Source: Drosophila persimilis (lineage: Eukaryota; Arthropoda; Insecta; Diptera; Drosophilidae). From it: a DNA stretch of 64,000 bases. The stretch's first letter is position 1, and every line of letters begins with the position of its first letter. Location: assembly GCF_003286085.1 (NCBI RefSeq), contig NW_020825352.1, forward strand, positions 62,001 to 126,000, read 5' to 3'. The notes beneath the pieces were generated by a model. The model did not search any database and was not told where the DNA came from. It was given only the letters and a program-made list of their open reading frames with translations. The position numbers and the translations under genes are program-made. This document shows, one piece after another, positions 6,620-18,351 of this stretch.

Positions 6620-9600
6620 TGATTTGGACGTCGTCGTCGTCGTCATCTGAGATGATTTGGACGTCGTCGTCGTCGACCACCCGTTCAAGGCGCCGTCGGA
6701 CTTGCTCCAGTCCGTGGTCCAGAAGTGCCTCTTGCGGATTGCGTCGATGGCTGTCGTCCAGGGTGCGTGAGCTGCTGCTTGCAGCCCGTGTCTGGCAACG
6801 ATGATGTGACGTCTGCCGGTTGCTGCTCGCCAGAATTTGCCGAGTCTGCTGCTGAGTCCGCTGCTGCGTCTGCTGCTGCATCTGTTGTTGTGTCTGCTGC
6901 TGAGTCCGCTGCTGCGTCTGCTGCTGGGTCCGCTGCTGCGTCTGCTGCTGCATCTGCTGCTGAGTCTGCTGCTGCGTCTGCTGCTGAGTCTGCTGCTGCG
7001 TCTGCTGCTGCGTCGCTGGATCGGGATCCCCCTCGTAATCTGGCAGGATTATCCTTTGGACAGAAAGTGGCTGGCCAAAGATAAGAGCCACTATTCTTTC
7101 TCGGGGAGTTTGGCCGCTGAGGTATCGTTTTCTGAAGCAATTTATCATCGATTCGTTGAACCTTTCGGGGTTCGGATTGATGATATTTTGTTGTTGGATT
7201 CTTCTTAATTGCCTGGCGTCTGATTCCTCCTGTCTCTTTCTTTTCAGCTCCTCCTCTTCGAGACGGACCAGCGTTGGAAGCGATTCCTCGGAGATGGCCG
7301 GATCTGGATGTTGATGATGATGGCTGCTCCGATCCTGATTTTGAGGCTGCAGCGGGCGGAAGTGTTGGAGCAGCTGTTGCAGATAACGTGGTCTCTGCAA
7401 TCGCTGTGGTTCATACGGCTGCAGTAATAGTTTCCGAGCCTCCGGATTGACATGGCAAGCCAAGGAGTTGGCGAAGCGCCCACTTGCCGCATGGAACACT
7501 TCGTCGATTGTGTCTAGATTGTGAGTCTGTCTTATCGCATCGTTCCTGGTGAACCTTGTCGCCTTCATTGCCCGTCTAATAATTTTATTTTGTAGGCTTT
7601 GCACCCGTCGCAGCTGGGAATCGGATGTAAGTGCGCCCCAAACCGGAAGACCATATTGCCAAATGGGCATGATGAGCTGCTTGATGACTATAGCCTTGGT
7701 TTCGCTTGGCAGCCGGCTTTTTGGGCCAGCAAGCCAGTCCAGTTTGGCCGCTCTTGATCGGAGTTTTGTGCAGATCCTCGTGATGTGTGAGCTTAGGGTG
7801 AGTTTTTTGTCCAATTTTATGCCCAGATATGTGTGTGATTTGGCAAGTGGCACAGCCTGTCCATTTATAGTCGGCGTTTGCCTTAAGTCCGTTGATCTAA
7901 TTGTCCTCAGTGTGAATATTACATGTCCGGTTTTTTTCGCATTTATGTTAATGCACCACTTCTTGGCCCATATAGAGAAGTGAGTCAGGTATCTTTGGTT
8001 ATATTTGACTGCCACATTTGGGATTGCAGATGCGCTCATTATCACCGTGTCGTCGGCATACGTGGACAGAAGCATTGATTCCCGTTCTGGATGGAAGCCA
8101 GTGCTGTCCTGGATGAGGTGAGGCATTGGCATGTCCGAGGCATAGATTGTGTATAATATTGGTCCAAGAACACTGCCCTGTGGGACTCCAGCTGATATTT
8201 TCCCGATTCTTGAAAGTTCCTCGTCTCCGCAGCTCACACAAAAAGTGCGTTCAGCCAGGTAGCTCTCCAGAATGCAGTACAAATTTAAAGGCAGCAGCTT
8301 CATCAACTTGTACAGCAGCCCTTCATGCCATACTCGGTCAAAAGCTTCGGAAATGTCCAGGAAAATTGCCGAGCAAACTTGTTTTTTCTCATACGCCTTG
8401 AGGATGTATTGAGTGACTCGAGCCAGCTGCTGTTCAGTGCCATGCTCCCGCCGAAATCCAAATTGGTAATTGGGTACGGCCTTGGCAAAATTCTCCACCT
8501 CAAACAGTCTCGCCATCAGCAATTTTTCAAAGATCTTTGAAAGGCCAGATAATAGACTGATTGGCCGGTAGGAACACATGTCTGCTGTGTTTTTGCCCGG
8601 TTTTAAAATCATTTTAATCTGGGCATGTTTCCACTGACTTGGAAAGTGGCCCAGCCTGAAAATGGAGTTATATATTAGTATTAAATATAATAGCGCTTTT
8701 TTTGGCAAATTTTTAATCAGTTTGTTATTGATTTTGTCTCCCCCAGGTGATTTGGACAGCTCCAATGCATCCACAATCTGCATCAGCTCAGGCAGTGTGA
8801 CTGGTCTGAAGGGAATCCTGGTTTCCTGGTCCGGTTGTAGCTGCTTCTGCCGTTTTGACTGCTCACGCTCTCTATTGATTGCGGCCCGCTCTTCATCTGA
8901 ATTGGACAGTATCGGGCTGAATCTCTCCTCCAGGTGAGTAGCAAAGGCATCGGCTGTCTCAGCTGTTGACTTTGTCCACGAGACACTTGCCTTGCCTCCA
9001 GTCATAGTTGGCAGCCTCAGTGGCCAGTTTGGCTGCGGCTGTCTTTTGATTGTGCTGGTCAATTTCCAAAGTTTCTGCATTTGATAGCGGTCTTTGTTGT
9101 CAATCCCTGTGAACAGTTTGTTGATGTTTTTGTTTTTCAGGATTGTGAGCCCCTTGTTAAGACGATTTTGCGCCGCCCTGTAGTTTCGTCTGGCTTCGAT
9201 GGTGCGGGTCGCCAGCCAGATCCTCTTGCACTGCTGTTTGATGGAGAGCAGCTCGCTTGTAGCCTCGTCCAGCTTGAGGTGATGGTGCCGGTGATGTTGC
9301 TGTGACCGCTGCTGATGATGATGCTGACGCTGCTGTGGCCATCTTCGATGAGTGTTTGGATGCTGCTGTTGATGTTGTGTTGTTGCTGCTGCTGCTGCTA
9401 CCCGTATATTGTTCAAAAACAAGTAAACGACGTCATCAATGTCCTGCGCTATCCTAATCTCGGTGTTGAGATTGATCAACCGTTCCAGCGACTTTTGGAA
9501 CAGGCTGATATTGGCGCGTGCTGGGAGCAGATGATTCCTGACTGTGGGCGTAGGATGTCTACGTCCACCGTTGCCGATCGTCAACTCCACCCTGAGCAGC

Positions 9601-10360
9601 AAGTGATCAGAGTCCAAAACCGAGCTTGAACGGATACTCAGGTGAGTGTCGTTGATTCCTTTGTAGATTCCAAAGTCAATCGCTGATGGTCTCTTTTTTT
9701 TGTCGTAGGGATAGTGTGTGGCACCACCGGTGGCCAGCAAATTGCAGCCGTTGTTGGTGTGTACAGCCTCCATCAGTGCTTTCCCTCTGGCGCATCCACG
9801 GGCATTTCCCCACCACACATGCTTCGCGTTCCAGTCACCGCATACAAGGAAGCCGGATGCTGTTTCTTCGACGCAGAGTTCTTCAAAATGTCTTATCAAT
9901 CCAGTAAAATGGGCAGGCGCCCACTTGAATACAGGCGGACAGTAGATCGGCGCAAAAATAATTCCCTTTTTATTTTCCTTTTCAGTGAAGACGATGACAG
10001 GTGCACTCTGGATGAATGGCTTTGAAATTGGCTGCAGAGCAGAGTGGGTGACATCGTCCCGGACCAGGATGGCTACTCCCCCTCTGCGATCGTTTGCCGG
10101 ATTTTGTGCAGTGTAAGTGTGGAATCCGCTCACAGAGACGGCCCTTGTGCGTGTTTCGATGACCATCATTAATTGTATTTTTTCCTTTTCAGGAAAACTT
10201 CGACCTCGTTCAACTTGTTTGTCACACCACACGCGTTCCAGAAGGCAATTTTAAAAGTGTTGCCGTTCTGGCTGACGCTGTGGGTGGAAATAGTCTGTAC
10301 TGGATTGACTTTTTGGTTTGACAGGCCATTCGGGACTGGACTAAACATAAAAGGCATCAT
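5949..10360 (-). pseudogene. pol: ORF2/pol: endonuclease plus reverse transcriptase, frameshifted
   Basis: Jockey-clade ORF2. It starts at ATG 10358-10360, overlapping the gag stop by 20 nt in another frame. The first 63 codons (with an APE-type start, KIAFWNACGV) end at a stop at 10169; the rest continues in a second frame from about 10183. A lost base in the A-run at 10178-10183 (six T on the plus strand) explains the break. Residues below count from the ORF starting at 10232. Endonuclease motifs are GDWNAKH (about 132) and SDH (about 208). The RT has IFLDISEAFDRVW (about 623), VPQGSVLGP (about 683) and the catalytic YADD (about 725). A Jockey-type C-terminal region follows, then a Gln-rich tract (6845-7016) and Asp-rich runs. 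There is no RNase H. In the family this enzyme primes cDNA from the chromosome end. Apart from the shift the frame is open for 1427 codons, so the lesion is young or a sequencing error. Confidence 0.85.
6845..7016. repeat. 12-bp minisatellite encoding QQQ(T/M/R) in pol
   Basis: About 14 tandem 12-bp units, each giving three Gln (or two Gln and Arg) and a Thr, Met or Arg in the pol frame. On the plus strand it reads as repeated tgctgctg(a/c)gtc-type units. Such tracts change length by slippage and are unlikely to be part of the catalytic core, since they lie well after the RT domain. Confidence 0.8.
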
Positions 10361-13099
10361 TGGCGGAAGACAGGGCCATGTCCAAAGAGTTTGGTGAACT
10401 GCTATTTGTTGTTTTGCTTGTTTTATTTGTATTGATATTTATTAATTTGACTATTGCAGAAAATAGACTATCGATTTTGGCCTCAAGTCTTGAGAGAAAT
10501 TCTGCATTTTCTTTATGGGCATGGGACTGGAAATTTGCGGGGAGAGTTTTTTGCTGTTCTTGTTGCTGCTGGTGGTGGTGCTGCTGCTGCTCATCCCTCA
10601 ACTTCTGTTGGAACTTGGCCAAATGATTTTCGGCCGGATTGGCTTGAGCACCTCGGCTATACAAGGGCCTGCGGGTGTTGGGCGTTGCTGCTGCTATTGG
10701 AGTTGGTGCTGGTGCTGCTTTGGCCCCTTGTACAACTCTTGCGCGCTGCTGCCGCTGATGCTGCTGCTGCTGTGGCCGCTTCCTTTGTGATGGCTGTTGC
10801 TGCTCAACAGTACGGACATATGGCTGCTGCTGTTGCTGTGGTCGGCGATGCTGCTGTTGATGATTGTCCGCTCGTGGCTGTTGCTGCTGCTGCTCCTGCT
10901 CAGTAATTCCGCTACGTACTACCCGGCTGTACGACGGCCTACCGCTGCCGCTGATTGTTGCTAGCTGCTGTTGTTGTTGTTGGCGGCCCTGTCGTTGCGT
11001 CTGCTGTGACTGCTGCTGATGCTGCTGCTGCTGCGTACGCTGATGTTTGTTGTGTTTCTGTTGTGGGCGTTGCTTCTCGGTTTGCTGCTGTGGCTGCTGG
11101 CGTTGCTGTTGATACTGCTGCTCACCGATGAGCCGGTTTGCCCTTAGATGGCTACGAGCCTTTTTGTAGGCGGCACATCCCTTGTCGCAGCTCACGTGCT
11201 TGCCGCTACAATTGGCGCATTTAGGATCCTCCTGCCTGTGTTTCCTGCATGCTGTTGTGGTGTGATCTCCTGCGCATTTCATGCACATGAATGGCCGTCT
11301 GCAATAATTTTTAGTATGCCCAAACTCCTGGCACCTATGGCATTGGGCTGGATCGCGTGGCTTGGCTTGTCTCACTATCGAGACGCACTGGTTGGCCAGT
11401 TGTTTAACGTCAAGTATTGCCTCATGGCCGCCATCCGCCTTGGGCTGAATTTCAACCTCAAAAATGTTTAGAGGCCTTCCATTAAAACGGTGTTTTAATC
11501 CTCGGATAAACCGGGCAGTGTATCCGAGTCGTTCCAGCTCCTCCGTTATCCAGCTGCTGGGCGTAGTGTGGTGTAAATGACGCACTATTACACGATAGCC
11601 CCTTTCGCTGCGCGGCTGGTGTGTGTGCAATTGGGTGCTGTCTTCAGCTAGGGCGTTCTGAATGGCGTTGTAGGTTGTCATGTCGTCGCAGTGGACTCTG
11701 AGTCCACTGTTGGCCATCGATTTCGTCGTGAATTTCCCCACGTTCGGATTTATTGTCAATTTATTGATTAGGGGTACAATTGCAGGCACCAGGGGCAGGA
11801 AGATTGTTGGGACCTTGGTGCTGCGTAATGACGGTTGGACGGGCGTTATATTTATACTAATGTCTGGCTGATGTTGCGGCTGATGGTTGTCCGTCTCCAT
11901 CTGTTGGCTTTCAGCCTCTATCCTTTGGGGCTCCCTATGTTGGACCTCCGGAACCGGAACCACACTATTTGACGGTGTGCGTATTTGCCCAGCATCTGAC
12001 TCCATCTGCCGGGTCTCATGATGCAGCCTTTTCGCGAATTGGCTCTTGAACATGGGCGTGTCCAGAGTGAGGCAGGTGAAGTCATCGTCATCTGTATCCG
12101 TTTCGATCGCCGCGCATCTTCTTTTGAGCGGCGAGCGAAACGAATTTGTAGTCAATTTATCCTTTGCTATAGGGGTAAGGGGCAGGGGCGAGGGCATTTC
12201 ATTGGCCAGTAGCATTTTCTGCTTCTGCTAGTATTATTGCGTTCAGCTGTCGTCAAACTTTGTTGCTGTTGCTGGTCATTGTTTTTCTTTATGCCGTTTA
12301 CAGTTTCGGCATAAGTCAATGTGTTTGTTTGTGTTTTGTTATTGGCGTAGGTCAGGCTAGCTTCGTTCTTGTATGTGTTTGTGTTTTGGTTCGGCGGGAG
12401 AGAGCAAGCATCTCTCTTTTTGTCATAAGTGTGTGAGTGTATGTTTGGCGGCAAACGCTTTGGGGCTTGATGTGACGAGCCTCCGTTTTGATTGTGCGCC
12501 GAGGGTTCGGCTGCCGAGAGAGCGCAAGCGTCGCTCTCTCTGATGCTTGTGTGAGTTGTTTGCTTGTTTTTGTTTTCGCTAATGTTTTGGCGCGAAAACA
12601 TATGGGCATAACATTTGTTCTTGTTTTGTTTATGTGCACTTAAATGCTCTTTTGTTAGTGCGAAAGCGCCGCTATTTTTGGAACCCGTTGCACTTTCGCT
12701 TGGGGCTATTTTTGTCTGCGTGTTTGTACGTGTATTTGATGGCGGTTTTTCTTGTATGTTGGCGTCTGTTTTTGGTGGGATTGGCGGGTATTTTCTAACA
12801 TATATACCCCTGTCCACGAAACGACGCTCGAACTCCAGCACCGTAGCTCCCAAGGAGCTCAGGGTACTCTCTGGCGAGTCCGTCTCCAACTCAGCCAGAT
12901 CCGCATCCCCCTCTGAGTCGAACATTGGTTCGAAGAGGGAAGCATTTGCGGAGGGGTTCCCTCCCAGGGGCCTGGTCATTATATCGGTAGCACTATTTTG
13001 AGTAACGCACTCACCACCCGCTTCGGCTCTTGCCGAGTTGTCCATATCATCCATAACATCCATTTTGTTGGTCGTCAGATTTGGAGCAAGTGCGTCCAT
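10341..13099 (-). pseudogene. gag: E2 gag (ORF1), broken by a 100-nt deletion
   Basis: The start at 13099 and the first ~295 codons match the other Gags. At 12212/12213 a 100-nt segment present in every other copy (for example 4347-4450 in E1) is missing, shifting the frame; the frame then closes at 12167. The original frame resumes and stays open to the stop at 10341-10343, including PRE_C2HC and all three knuckles. The C-terminus differs from gag-only copies: after the Gln-rich region comes a short Leu/Ile-rich heptad segment and a Ser/Asn-rich end (..ANDAFYV) instead of the acidic D/Y tail. The break probably abolishes full-length Gag from this copy. Confidence 0.85.
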
Positions 13100-13324
13100 T
13101 TGGTGGCCTGGTCCAGGTACTCAGTAGCTTGCTTTTCCTTCCTCTTTCCTCAGTTGGGTTTATTGGCTTCACTATTACGGCACGGTTACAGATGATTATA
13201 TTGCATTATTTGCAATTATTTGGCACATATTGTTTGTTTAGTTTCCATTTAATTTAGTCCCGGTTGAAACATGTATTTTAATACATTTAAAGTTCCACAT
13301 AAAACAACAAAAAACACAAGTCAC

Positions 13325-15000
13325 TTTTTTTTTTTTTCGATGTAATTAGATGCGCGTGCACGCCTACGATGCGCACACTCGCCCGCCAGCTTTGCTACTG
13401 GCGGAGTTTATTTCCAGCTTTTCTTATTACCATAACTTCGGCAATTTACATTTAAGCTTAACTAACAACAATAATGTTCTTTTGAATTTTTGCGGGCAAT
13501 TGACATTAACATTACATTAACATTAACATCTACAGACATGTTTACATTCTATCAGTATTACAGTCTGGTAGCCCTATTTTGACATTCGCAATTATTGGCG
13601 TACATTTATACAAACAAAGAGATGAGTATTTGGACAAATTGCAACATTAATGACATTTATAGACTAATTTAATTCTATTTATTTTCTATTTCAGGTACTG
13701 GAGGATCATCGTCGTCGTCTGGAGCAGTGTGGATAGCACAGGGCGCATCCGCCTCAGCGCTGGATGTGCACGTGTATGTGATGCAGCAGATCGCGCATCT
13801 GCGGCATCAGAATTGGCAGAGGCTGGATCCAGGAGTTGGCGTGAATGGAGATGGGGTTTGATGAGCGACTCTGGTCCGGCCGCCCACGTTGCTTCTACCT
13901 GGAGAAATGGGGATTGACACTGGTCCGGCCAATCAGGGTGCGTTGGCCAGTGGAAATGGCCGCAGTGGAGATGGACGCAAATGAATGCGGATTGGCTGCA
14001 TCCGAGTGGCTGCTGGTCCGGCCACCCCGGATGCACTGTCGATGAAGATGGAGATGGAGCGCTGGCCATTGTCGTCTGTATTGGCTGGCCTCGTCGTTGG
14101 ATTGCCGCTGCTGTTTTGTGATGGTGGTGGCGTGACGTCACGGCCATCGGTTGACGGCAGCGTTGTCGGAGGGGCGTCCAAATTGGGCCCAACTTGCAAC
14201 AAAATGTTGCGGTTGGTGGCGAGGTAGGTACTGGAGAGGCTGATCTGTGAGTGTATTGACAGGTAAGTGTGATTAGTAAAAGTATTGGCTATTTTGTGTT
14301 GATGCGTGAATTGATGTTTTTTCTTCTTTTTAGCGGCAGTCTGGATGTTGATGGCGACGGCGATAGGGGCCTCAATTTCGCCCATTTTGCAGGAATTGGA
14401 TGTCGAATTTAGTGTGGCAACTGCTGAAGAGGCAGCTCTATCGGAGGCGTGGCAGGTACGTATGTTTTGAGTGAGTTTGGACCATTTTGTGTTGATGTGT
14501 GAATTGATGTTTTTACTCCTTTTAGCGGCAGCCTGAGGACTGGATGTTGTTGGCGACCGCGATAGGGCCTTCAAATTTCGCCCATTTGGCAGAAAGTGGA
14601 TGGTGAATTTGGTGTGGCAACTGCTGGAGAGGCAGATCTATCGGAGGCGTGGCAGGTACGTATGTTTTGTGTATGTTTGGACCATTTTGTGTTGATGTGT
14701 ATATTGACGTCATTTTGGTTTATTTACAGTGGCTGCTCTGGACCTGTGCGGTGGATTGTCAGGAGCGTCGTCAATAAATCCTAAAATGTCGTCCAATTGG
14801 CATCAGATGTGTGGTGTTGATGACGGGGCAGCTGCTGGAGGGGCAGATCTGTCGGAGGCGTGGCAGGTACGTGTGATTATTTTGAGTTTTGTCCATATTG
14901 TGTTGATGTGTGTATTGACGTCATTTTGTATTATTTCAGTGGCTGCTCTGGACCTGTGCGGTGGATTGTCAGGCTGCCTCAGGACCGACTTTTGGGCTCA
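13325..15000 (-). other. E3 3' UTR, four antisense introns
   Basis: Plus-strand intron-like segments: 14263-14333 (71 nt), 14456-14525 (70 nt), 14656-14729 (74 nt) and 14867-14939 (73 nt), after an acceptor ending at 13694. The second and third exons (14334-14455, 14526-14655) are duplicates of one another, giving one unit more than E1. The exon-1 antisense frame is stopped by TAG (gaggtaggta) near 14225. Hairpin at 13383. Confidence 0.75.
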
Positions 15001-18000
15001 TCAAAAGTAGTCAGAGTAGTAGCTATCGTAGTCGTCTAGGATATCCGCTATCTCGTCGTCAACTGAATCGTCGTCCGTCCACTGGTCGTCGCCATCGTCG
15101 CTGAGTGCTTCGCAGTCCATATCAGAGTCCTCCGATACGGCTGCGGCGTCAGGTTGTGTATTGGCGGCGGGTCTTGTAGGTGTTGGTGCTGCTGCTGGTG
15201 CTGCTGCTGGAGTCTGTGTTGGAGGATTGGCCGCTGCTGAGCCACTGCCCTTTGCCTCCGTCAGGCTTGCAATTAATGTGGTAAGTTCTTGAAGTCGTTT
15301 CTCCAAGTTTTCTATTTTAACTGCATACTCTTTTAGGAGTCCCACACACTTGCCATCGCATTGGATGGCTGGCTGCTGCTGATGCTGGGGATTTCTCGGC
15401 GTCTGGAAACGTTTTGGAGTTGGCTGCACCCGTTGATCGCGCTGGCATTGGCGCCCCTTGGCCTGTGGCTGGGAATGATGGCCGCGATGCTGGTGCTGCT
15501 GCTGGTGCTGCCGACCCAAATTGTGTCCGCGCTGCTGCTGTTTTTGTTCTTGTTGCTGCTGCTGCTCTTGCCCTTAGCTTTTGCTGGAACTTGGCCAAAT
15601 GATTTTCGGCCGGATTGGCTTGCGCACCTCGGCTATACAAGGGCCTGCGGGTGTTGGGCGTTGCTGCTGCTGCTGCAGCTGGTGTTGGTGCTGCTTTGGC
15701 CCCTTGTCTGCCGCTTGAATGCTGCTGTTGCTGTTGGTGTTGTGGCCGCTTCTTTTGTGATGACTGCTGCTGCTTGGGGGCGGGTATATGTGGCTGTTGT
15801 TGCTGGGAAGGACGACGACTGCTCGTCGGCTGTTGCCGTTCTGCCGCTCGTGGCTGCTGCTGCTGCTCAGCATTCCCGGACCGCAACACCCTGCTGTAGG
15901 AAGGCCTGCCATTACCTCTGGTGCCTGTGTTTGCTGTCTGCTGTTGTTGCTGGGATTGGGATTGGCGACTCGGCTGTTGAGTTTGTGGGCGTTGTTGGTC
16001 AGTTGGCTGCTGTGGCTGCTGGCGTTGCTGTTGGTACTGCTGCCTTTGCTGCTCAGCGATGAGCCGGTTTGCCCTTAGATGGCTGCGGGCCTTTTTGTAG
16101 GCGGGACAACCCTTGTAGCAGCTCACGTGCTTGCCGCTACAATTGGCGCATTTGGGATCCTCCTGCCTGGGTTTCCTGCATGCTGTTGTGGGGTGATCTC
16201 CTGCGCATTTCATGCACTTGTATGGCCGTCTGCAGTAGTTTTTTGTGTGCCCAAACTCCTGGCACCGATGGCATTGAGCTGGGTCGCGTGGCTTGGCTTG
16301 TCTCACTATGGAGACGCATTGATTGGCCAGGTTTTTAATGTCCAGAATTGCCTCATGGCCGCCATCCGCCTTGGGCTGAATTTCAACCTCAAAAATATTT
16401 AGAGGCCTCCCATTAAAACGATGTTTGAGTCCTCGGATAAACCGGGTAGTGTATCCGAGCCGTTCCAGCTCCTCCGTTATCCAGCTGCTGGGAGTAGTGT
16501 GATGTAAATGACGCACTATTACACGATAGCCCCTTTCGCTGCGCGGCTGGTGTGTGTGTAGTTGGGTGCTATCTTCAGCTAGGGCGTTCTGAATGGCGTT
16601 GTATGTTATAATGTCGTCGCAGTGGACTCTAAGTCCACTGTTGGCCATCGATTTCGTCGTGAATTTCCCCACGTTCGGATTTGTTGTCAATTTGTTAATC
16701 AGGGGTACAATTGCAGGCACCAGGGGCAGGAAGATTGTTGGGACCTTGGTGCTGCGTAATGACGGTTGGACGGGCGTTATATTTATACTAATGTCTGGCT
16801 GATGTTGCGGCTGATGGTTGTCCGTCTCCATCTGTTGGCTTTCAGCCTCTATCCTTTGGGGCTCCCTATGTTGGACCTCCGGAACCGGAACCACACTATT
16901 TGACGGTGTGCGTATTTGCCCAGCATCTGACTCCATCTGCCGGGTCTCATGATGCAGCCTTTTCGCGAATTGGCTCTTGAACATGGGCGTGTCCAGAGTG
17001 AGGCAGGTGAAGTCATCGTCATCTGTATCCGTTTCGATCGCCGCGCATCTTCTTTTGAGCGGCGAGCGAAACGAATTTGTAGTCAATTTATCCTTTGCTA
17101 TAGGGGTAAGGGGCAGGGGCGAGGGCATTTCATTGGCCAGTAGCGGGGGAACGCTAATTAGCCATTCCTTTACCAGTTGTGTTCTGGTACTAGGCCTTGT
17201 CTGAGTATTATGCTCGTCCGCCTGAGTCAGAGTGGGCAGCAAGCATTTTCTGCTTCTGCTAGAATTATTGCGTTCAGCTGTCGTCAAACTTTGTTGCTGT
17301 TGCTGGTCATTGTTTTTCTGTGTGCCGTTTACAGTTTCGGCATAAGTCAGTGTGTTTGTCTTTGTTTTGTTATTGGCGTAGGTCAGGCTAGCTTCGTTCT
17401 TGTATGTGTTTGTGTTTTGGTTCGGCGGGAGAGAGCAAGCATCTCTCTTTTTGTCATAAGTGTGTGAGTGCATGTTTGGCGGCAAACGCTTTGGGGCTTG
17501 ATGTGACGAGCCTCCGTTTTGATTGTGCGCCGAGGGATCGGCTGCCGAGAGAGCGCAAGCGTCGCTCTCTCTGATGCTTGTGTGAGTTGTTTGATTGTTT
17601 TTGTTTTCGCTAATGTTTTGGCGCGAAAACATATGGGCATAACATTTGTTCTTGTTATGTTTATGTGCACTTAAATGCTCTTTGGTAAGAGCGAAAGCGC
17701 CGCTATTTTGGGAACCCGTTGCACTTTCGCTGGGAACTATTTTTGTCTGCGTGTTTGTACGTGTATTTGATGGCGGTTTTTCTTGTATGTTGGCGTCTGT
17801 TTTTGGTGGGATTGGCGGGTATTTTCTAACATATAAACCCCTGTCCACGAAACGACGCTCGAACTCCAGCACCGTAGCTCCCAAGGAGCTCAGGGTACTC
17901 TCTGGCGAGTCCGTCTCCAACTCAGCCAGATCCGCATCCCCCTCTGAGTCGAACATTGGTTCGAAGAGGGAAGCATTTGCGGAGGGGTTCCCTCCCAGGG

Positions 18001-18130
18001 GCCTGTTCATTATATCGGTAGCACTATTTTGAGTAACGCACTCACCACCCGCTTCGGCTCTTGCCGAGTTGTCCGTAGCATCCATAACATCCATTTTGTT
18101 GGTCGTCAGATTTGGAGCAAGTGCGTCCAT
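15001..18130 (-). pseudogene. gag: E3 gag, +1 frameshift near the C-terminus
   Basis: Open from 18130 through the knuckles and most of the Gln-rich region. At 15571-15573 there are three C where related copies (E9, E10) have two, directly after the KLR motif. The frame shifts and ends at 15317, replacing the coiled coil and acidic tail with about 85 unrelated residues. The correct frame for the remaining C-terminus is still open down to 15001. The break is a single base in a short homopolymer, so a consensus error is possible. Confidence 0.85.
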
Positions 18131-18351
18131 TTGGTGGCCTGGTCCAGGTACTCAGTAGCTTGCTTTTCCTCTTTCCTCAGTTGGGTTTATTGGCTTCACT
18201 ATTACGGCACGGTTACAGATGATTATATTGCATTATTTGCAATTATTTGGCACATATTGTTTATTTAGTTTTCATTTAATTTAATCCCGGTTTAAACATG
18301 TATTTTATTACATTTAAAGTTCCACATAAAACAACAAAAAACACAAGTCAC

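Larger units (their letters stand above)
5564..13324 (-). mobile_element. E2: TAHRE-like element with gag and RT-encoding pol
   Basis: A 7.8-kb element, the only one here with a pol frame. Its 5' UTR (13100-13324) and most of gag match the gag-only copies, and its 3' end (oligo(A), hairpin, antisense acceptor, first ~100 nt of 3' sequence) is homologous to theirs. Similarity to gag-only copies stops in the CAG/Gln tract of gag near 10540-10600 and resumes near its 3' end. This is the relation between TAHRE and HeT-A in D. melanogaster. Both ORFs carry frame-breaking lesions, so this copy looks non-autonomous now. Full-length 5' and 3' ends show that it was added to the array by the same route as the others. 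Confidence 0.88.
13325..18351 (-). mobile_element. E3: full-length HeT-A-like element
   Basis: Gag-only layout with 5' UTR 18131-18351, gag 15001-18130 (frameshifted), 3' UTR 13325-15000 and 13 A at the tail. Its 3' UTR is almost the same as that of E10. The central gag allele (TKIVPSES..GSQ) is shared with E9 and E10, while the start of gag carries its own variant (NSATDIMNRP). Confidence 0.9.

Noticed and set aside
9642..9666. GTGAGT..TTGTAG on the plus strand inside E2 pol
   Set aside because: Only 25 nt between donor and acceptor; a chance match.
5564..13324. E2 as a TART element
   Set aside because: Its gag, 5' UTR and 3' end are shared with the gag-only copies, which fits TAHRE. TART has its own Gag and UTRs.
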